A DNA stretch of 9,887 nucleotides from Bacilli bacterium (GTDB taxonomy: Bacteria; Bacillota_I; Bacilli_A; RFN20; CAG-826): positions 1 to 9,887 of the forward strand of contig JAILRR010000039.1 of assembly GCA_024698065.1 (NCBI GenBank), in the 5' to 3' direction. This document shows, piece by piece, positions 6,820 to 9,887 of the stretch (positions within the stretch are counted from its first letter, which is position 1; each line of letters starts with the position of its first letter). The position numbers were made by a program, and so were the translations under genes. Under the pieces are notes generated by a model, which searched no databases, was not told the origin of the DNA, and was given only the letters and a program-made list of their open reading frames with translations.

Positions 6820-8691
6820 TTAATGGTTCCGCCTACGGTCACCGTACTTCTTGAATTTGATCTTGTACATCTCTTTATCAGCATTGTTGACGATGTCAGA
6901 TAGGTTGGAGCCTTCTTCGCTGAAGGCAATGCCGACTGAGACGGATATGTCTTTCTCAAGGAGCGCTTCCTCGACTTTTCTTGCGTAGTCATAGGCCATC
7001 TCTTTTTCGTCGATTGGGAAATAGGCTACGAACTCATCGCCACCGAATCGGCAAGCGTCTCCGTTTTCAGGAAGCAATTTGTCGATGGTCTTGGCGATGG
7101 TTTTAAGAATCAAGTCGCCTTTGTTATGACCATAGGTGTCGTTGATGTTTTTGAAGTTATCAGCATCAATGAAGAAGACGGCACATCTCCTTTTCTTTTT
7201 GACGAGTCTGTCGAAAGCAGGAACCATTTCCTCATCGAAGAAGATGCGGTTGTGGATGCCAGTCAACTGGTCGTTGTTATAAAGTTCACTGAGGGTCTTA
7301 GAAAGGTCAGAGTATTTGAGAGTCTTATAAAGTGACTCGGCTTGGAAGATGAAACGGGCTCTCACATCAACGAAATCAGGAAGGGCGATCTTCTCAGCGT
7401 CTTCTCTGATGATGATGTAGCCGACAACGTCTTTGCCGAAGTGGAGGGAACTGATGAAGGCAACCTTGTTCCTAAGGTTCCTTGTCATGCGTTTTTTCAC
7501 TTCTCTGATGGAGATTGGATCGATCCTCTTACCATTTTCATAGAAGAGGGCGACGGTCTCGCGATCGGCTGGGACTCTCTTAGGGGAGAAGGCGGATGAT
7601 CCCGGGCTAAATAAGCCTTTGTCGACGGCGACAAGACAGGACTCAACCTGGGTGAAATATGGGTAATTGCTTAAGGCCTTGAAATATGACTCAAAGTCGT
7701 TGAGGAGGGAAAGGTCCGCCATAAGGGAGGTCATGCGGTTACGCTTGAAGTCATTTTTGAAATCGGTGAGGACACTCTCCATTGCGTACTTGCGGTAATC
7801 AAGGATGGTCTCACTTGCGCATCCGCAGGACTCGCGGTAAATCATCTTTCCATCGATGTAGGTGAATTCAGGGACTTCTTTGCCATCAACCAAATCACAG
7901 ATGACGTCAACCATCTTCTTGCCAGCTTCGCAGCGGTCGATGCCAACCGTGGTGACCTGCGGCGAATAGCGTTCGGCCTGGCCATAATTATCAAAGCCGG
8001 TGATGATGAAGTCGCTTGGGCACTTGTAGCCACGTTGTTTTGCTGCTTCAAGGGCGCCGATGGCGATACGGTCATTGGCGCAGACAATCGCGCCTGGGAG
8101 ATTTCCAGCGGACTCAAATATGAGTTTTTCCATATTCTTATAGCCGGAATCGTATTCGAAGTTGCCAGCATAGATTGGGTTATCCATTTGGTTAAGGCCA
8201 AAGCGGACCAAGGAGCTCGCGTAAGCGCGGGCTCTGGCATTGGCTTCGAAGTTAGCAGAAGGGCCGCCGAAGAAGGCGAATCTCCTGACATTATGCTTGT
8301 TGTATAAGTGATCCATCATGTCTTCGATGGACTTCTTGTTATTCTGACCAAAGGAATGGATGCCAGGGAATTTGCTGTCAATCGCAAGGACAGGGATATC
8401 GGCTTTGCGAATAAGCGGGAAGATGCGGGCATCGATCTCGTTGTTAGGAATGTCAGAGACATCCAAAATGATCGCGTCGAAATAAGTATTATCGATTAAG
8501 TTATAGACCGAATACTCGCCTTGGTTGAAAACATCCTCACGGGCAGCTTCGCCGAAAGAACAGAACTGGGCTACGAATAAATCGATGCCGCGTTCTTTGG
8601 CTCTCGCGAACATGCCTTTTAAAGAGGACATCAAAGCGAATCGCGTCCACCCCTCAGTCAAGAGGGCGATATTAATTTGTTCCACAGCCAT
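6820..8691 (-). CDS. LacI-type sensor / GAF-like / GGDEF diguanylate cyclase
   Basis: A cytosolic 623-residue signalling enzyme expected to convert two GTP to c-di-GMP in response to a small ligand, probably a sugar. Residues 5-290 form a LacI/GalR-type periplasmic-binding-like domain (INIALLTEGW at 6, RRFAFFGGP at 136, CANDRIAIGALEAA at 204, DFIITGFDNYGQA at 227, TTVGIDR at 247), ending in a SCGC motif at 288. The protein begins at the first strand of this fold, so the DNA-binding head of true LacI repressors is absent, as is any signal peptide. Residues about 300-460 look GAF-like. Residues 465-617 are a GGDEF domain with DQLTGIHNR at 474, metal Asp509, FKNIND at 513 and an intact GGDEF at 550-554. 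The RxxD inhibitory site before GGDEF is missing (PENGD there). No Shine-Dalgarno precedes the ATG. The HAD gene lies 122 bases upstream without a convincing terminator between, so co-transcription is possible. Confidence 0.93.
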   Translation of the reverse strand: MAVEQINIALLTEGWTRFALMSSLKGMFARAKERGIDLFVAQFCSFGEAAREDVFNQGEYSVYNLIDNTYFDAIILDVSDIPNNEIDARIFPLIRKADIPVLAIDSKFPGIHSFGQNNKKSIEDMMDHLYNKHNVRRFAFFGGPSANFEANARARAYASSLVRFGLNQMDNPIYAGNFEYDSGYKNMEKLIFESAGNLPGAIVCANDRIAIGALEAAKQRGYKCPSDFIITGFDNYGQAERYSPQVTTVGIDRCEAGKKMVDVICDLVDGKEVPEFTYIDGKMIYRESCGCASETILDYRKYAMESVLTDFKNDFKRNRMTSLMADLSLLNDFESYFKALSNYPYFTQVESCLVAVDKGLFSPGSSAFSPKRVPADRETVALFYENGKRIDPISIREVKKRMTRNLRNKVAFISSLHFGKDVVGYIIIREDAEKIALPDFVDVRARFIFQAESLYKTLKYSDLSKTLSELYNNDQLTGIHNRIFFDEEMVPAFDRLVKKKRRCAVFFIDADNFKNINDTYGHNKGDLILKTIAKTIDKLLPENGDACRFGGDEFVAYFPIDEKEMAYDYARKVEEALLEKDISVSVGIAFSEEGSNLSDIVNNADKEMYKIKFKKYGDRRRNH

Positions 8692-8706
8692 ATTATAACA
8701 AGTTTT

Positions 8707-8781
8707 CTATATATAGGTCTAGTAAGGCGAGCAATTTCGAGATTGCGGTGCCAAAAATGACTTTGACTATTATATAGGTCT
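8707..8781 (-). promoter_or_regulatory. Repeat-rich control region before the GGDEF gene
   Basis: TATATAGGTCT occurs twice on the plus strand (8710-8720 and 8771-8781), with starts 61 bp apart. The first lies in a perfect palindrome CTATATATAG (8707-8716). Between the copies is a near-palindrome with a TCGA centre, GCAATTTCGAGATTGC (8731-8746, 14 of 16 symmetric). On the minus strand TATAAT (8774 to 8769) and TATAGA near 8711-8706 are -10 candidates, but neither has a good -35. The second would leave a leader of only about five bases. Confidence 0.45.
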
Positions 8782-8813
8782 TTATTTGTAAAAAAAGGTT
8801 TATTTACAATTCC

Positions 8814-9377
8814 CTAGTGGAAAATGGCCTTCAAGGAATCAAGGTCGGTATAAAGAATTGGTTCGATGCCAAGGGCAGAAACTGGAGCGAGGTTCTTTGG
8901 ATTATCATCAATCATGTAGATATGTGAAAATTTCTCTTGGTATGAATTAATGGCCAATTTATAGAACTTCGGATCGGGCTTCATCATGTGGTAGGCGCCA
9001 GAAACAAAAATCTTGTCGAAATGACTTTTGAAGTCAAATCTCTCAATGATGTCGCCCATGAATGGGAAACCGGCGTTGCTAAGTAAGACGACTTTATCGT
9101 CGCCTCTAGCAAGGGAAGTGATGTAATCAAATACGTCTTGCCTAAGATGTATACGCCTATACCAGTCGTCTTTTAACTCTTTTGGGTCGTATCCAAGGTC
9201 TTCTCCGATATGGACGAAAACATCGTCGAGAGAAACCTCTCCAAGGTCACAGCCGTTGAAGTATTTCTCTTTGAGGGTCATCGCGGTTTTTGGATCGTCG
9301 AAGTGCTCGTTGAACCAATCAACGGCGATTTCGTTCATGATGACTCCAAAGCAATCGGAAAGAATGAGTTTTGCCAT
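8814..9377 (-). CDS. HAD-superfamily hydrolase, subfamily IA-like
   Basis: A 187-residue cytosolic protein of the haloacid dehalogenase fold, most likely a phosphatase on a small phosphorylated metabolite; the substrate cannot be read from sequence. Motif I is DCFGV with the nucleophile Asp8. Motif II is LLSNAG with Ser100. Motif III is Lys133 in MMKPDPKFY. Motif IV is IDDN with Asp157 and Asp158. Residues about 15-85 form the helical cap. The second Asp of the usual DxD, which serves as general acid/base, is replaced by Phe10. Related DxGGV and DxFGV variants exist in the family, so activity may be altered rather than lost. Length is normal for a compact class-IA member. The ATG at 9377 has no Shine-Dalgarno. 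It is the first gene of a possible two-gene unit with the GGDEF gene. Confidence 0.88.
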   Translation of the reverse strand: MAKLILSDCFGVIMNEIAVDWFNEHFDDPKTAMTLKEKYFNGCDLGEVSLDDVFVHIGEDLGYDPKELKDDWYRRIHLRQDVFDYITSLARGDDKVVLLSNAGFPFMGDIIERFDFKSHFDKIFVSGAYHMMKPDPKFYKLAINSYQEKFSHIYMIDDNPKNLAPVSALGIEPILYTDLDSLKAIFH

Positions 9378-9386
9378 AACGGCACA

Positions 9387-9392
9387 ATTATA
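9387..9392 (-). promoter_or_regulatory. -10 element very close to the HAD start codon
   Basis: On the minus strand TATAAT (9392 to 9387) is followed by only nine bases before the ATG at 9377. Transcription from it would begin about three bases before the start codon, giving an essentially leaderless mRNA. That fits the lack of a Shine-Dalgarno. The -35 region is weak (TTTCTT near 9415-9410). Confidence 0.45.
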
Positions 9393-9460
9393 TGGAGGAC
9401 GCTCTGGAGAAGAAAGCGATATGATGGGATTTTTGAAAAAACGGCAGTGGAATGGCCTTA

Positions 9461-9562
9461 TTTTCGCCTAATGAGACTTTATTCCAACCGCCTAGACAAA
9501 ATTTAAGATAAAAAATAGTGAAAAAAACAAAAGTAGCGACAAATCGCCTTTCTTTTTGTTTT
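9461..9562. repeat. 12-bp direct repeat and AT-rich hairpin in the divergent spacer
   Basis: TTTTCGCCTAAT occurs at 9461-9472 and 9559-9570. Its inner octamer TCGCCTAA recurs inverted at 9683-9690. Between the copies, 9524-9562 can fold as AAAACAAAAG with CTTTTTGTTTT around a GCGA/TCGC inner stem. On the plus strand the inner hairpin has a U-rich tail, and on the minus strand it runs into T7, so it could be a weak terminator either way, though no gene clearly needs one. The stretch 9378-9460 shows no gene that I can support. Confidence 0.4.
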
Positions 9563-9568
9563 CGCCTA

Positions 9569-9582
9569 ATCGATATATCGAT
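9569..9582. promoter_or_regulatory. Perfect 14-bp palindrome, candidate operator
   Basis: ATCGATATATCGAT is fully self-complementary and ends two bases before the -35 hexamer at 9585. Its position suits a dimeric regulator of the nuoE-like gene. It does not match the Rex consensus TTGTGAA-N4-TTCACAA, and I cannot name the regulator. Confidence 0.55.
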
Positions 9583-9584
9583 AA

Positions 9585-9613
9585 TTGTCATTTCTTTGTT
9601 CTATCAATATTTT
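9585..9613 (+). promoter_or_regulatory. Probable promoter of the nuoE-like gene
   Basis: TTGTCA (9585-9590) is followed after exactly 17 bp by TATTTT (9608-9613, four of six). A perfect TATAAT also lies at 9622-9627 but has no -35 at good spacing. Either would give a leader of roughly 65-80 bases. Confidence 0.5.
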
Positions 9614-9671
9614 TGGAACGATATAATTAATTGCATTTCTTTTAGATACTAAAAGGATATGTTGAAAATAT

Positions 9672-9689
9672 GGAGGCGCCCTTTAGGCG
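9672..9689 (+). promoter_or_regulatory. Shine-Dalgarno followed by a small hairpin before the nuoE-like start
   Basis: GGAGG (9672-9676) is 23 bases from the ATG at 9700, too far for normal use. CGCC (9677-9680) can pair with GGCG (9686-9689) directly after it, which would bring the effective spacing to about ten bases. The alternative is the in-frame ATG at 9670, which would use AAAAGGA (9651-9657) at a long 12-base spacing and overlap the GGAGG. Confidence 0.4.
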
Positions 9690-9699
9690 ATACGCAAAC

Positions 9700-9887
9700 A
9701 TGAAAATCCGTCTTGAAGTCATCAAAGACGTCCGAGAGATTTGTCAAAAGCACAAAGACGAACCTTCTCCGTTGATTGTCATTCTGGAAGAAGTCCAGGA
9801 GAAGTATGGCTATGTTCCTGTTGAGCTACAGGAAGTCATCTCTGAAGAAACCGGAGTCCCAGCTGCCGAGATCTACGGCGTTGTGAC
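9700..9887 (+). CDS. NuoE/HydC-type [2Fe-2S] thioredoxin-fold subunit (3' partial)
   Basis: Sixty-two codons are present before the window ends. The sequence fits the N-terminal helical part of the complex I 24-kDa subunit family (NuoE, also the gamma subunit of NAD-dependent [FeFe] hydrogenases): SPLIVILEEVQEKYGYVPVE, then ETGVPAAEIYGVV, where family members continue TFY. Such subunits carry a [2Fe-2S] cluster and pass electrons between NAD(H)-linked flavoprotein and partner. The cluster cysteines lie beyond the window, so cluster binding cannot be checked. The start at 9700 leaves 24 residues before LIVIL, as is usual in the family. An in-frame ATG at 9670 would add ten residues. In a fermentative Bacillota a hydrogenase role is more likely than complex I, but that depends on genes outside the window. 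Confidence 0.85.
   Translation, partial: MKIRLEVIKDVREICQKHKDEPSPLIVILEEVQEKYGYVPVELQEVISEETGVPAAEIYGVV

Noticed and set aside
8786..8809. Terminator after the HAD gene (TTGTAAA with TTTACAA)
   Set aside because: The stem is a weak, all but AT-only 7-mer, and on the minus strand the T run lies in the loop, not after the stem. Read-through into the GGDEF gene is therefore left open.
9421..9471. Short plus-strand frame MMGFLKKRQWNGLIFA preceded by GGAGAAG
   Set aside because: A 16-residue cationic peptide is conceivable as a leader peptide, but there is no promoter, no adjacent gene and no conservation evidence. Such frames occur by chance.
9388..9591. 67-codon minus-strand frame in the divergent spacer
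   Set aside because: It spans AT-rich sequence, repeats and the hairpin at 9524-9562. The basic, aromatic translation has no known motif, and there is no ribosome binding site.

Overview
This window most likely comes from an uncultured, low-to-mid GC Bacillota (Firmicutes) bacterium, possibly a gut or rumen Bacilli/Erysipelotrichia-like lineage. The evidence is: standard stop codons with TGG for Trp; AAGGAGG-type ribosome binding sites; U-tailed intrinsic terminators; a sortase-free surface enzyme held by a C-terminal membrane helix; and a cytosolic LacI-sensor/GGDEF fusion. The taxonomic placement is inference; no rRNA or tRNA is present.

Layout. Bases 1-66 are the tail of an unidentified plus-strand gene, followed by an intrinsic terminator. 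A 330-base regulatory stretch then holds direct and inverted repeats, an extended -10 promoter and a strong Shine-Dalgarno. It leads into an 805-residue secreted protein (473-2890) with a PPC-type beta-sandwich, a hydrophobic Gly/Ala/Ser-rich helical hairpin and further beta-rich domains, but no recognisable enzyme domain. After its terminator comes a leader with two clear hairpins, then a 1160-residue membrane-anchored glycoside hydrolase family 3 enzyme (3172-6654). Its domains are in permuted order: GH3 C-domain, Fn3-like, then the GH3 TIM barrel, with an added Ig-like domain and a C-terminal transmembrane helix.

The enzyme gene converges on a minus-strand pair, each direction with its own terminator. 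The pair is a LacI-type sensor domain fused to a GAF-like region and a GGDEF diguanylate cyclase (6820-8691), and upstream of it a small HAD-superfamily hydrolase (8814-9377). Neither minus-strand gene has a visible Shine-Dalgarno and both have AT-rich -10-like elements just before the ATG, so they may be leaderless or nearly so. A 320-base divergent spacer carries a perfect 14-bp palindrome and repeated octamers next to a promoter. It leads into the start of a NuoE/HydC-type thioredoxin-fold [2Fe-2S] subunit (9700 onward), cut by the window end.

Working together (inference): the GH3 enzyme would release sugars from beta-linked glycosides at the cell surface. The LacI-type sensor inside the cell could read an imported sugar and set c-di-GMP levels. 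The large PPC protein is the least explained item and the best candidate for something new. No CRISPR array, tRNA, rRNA or insertion sequence was seen.
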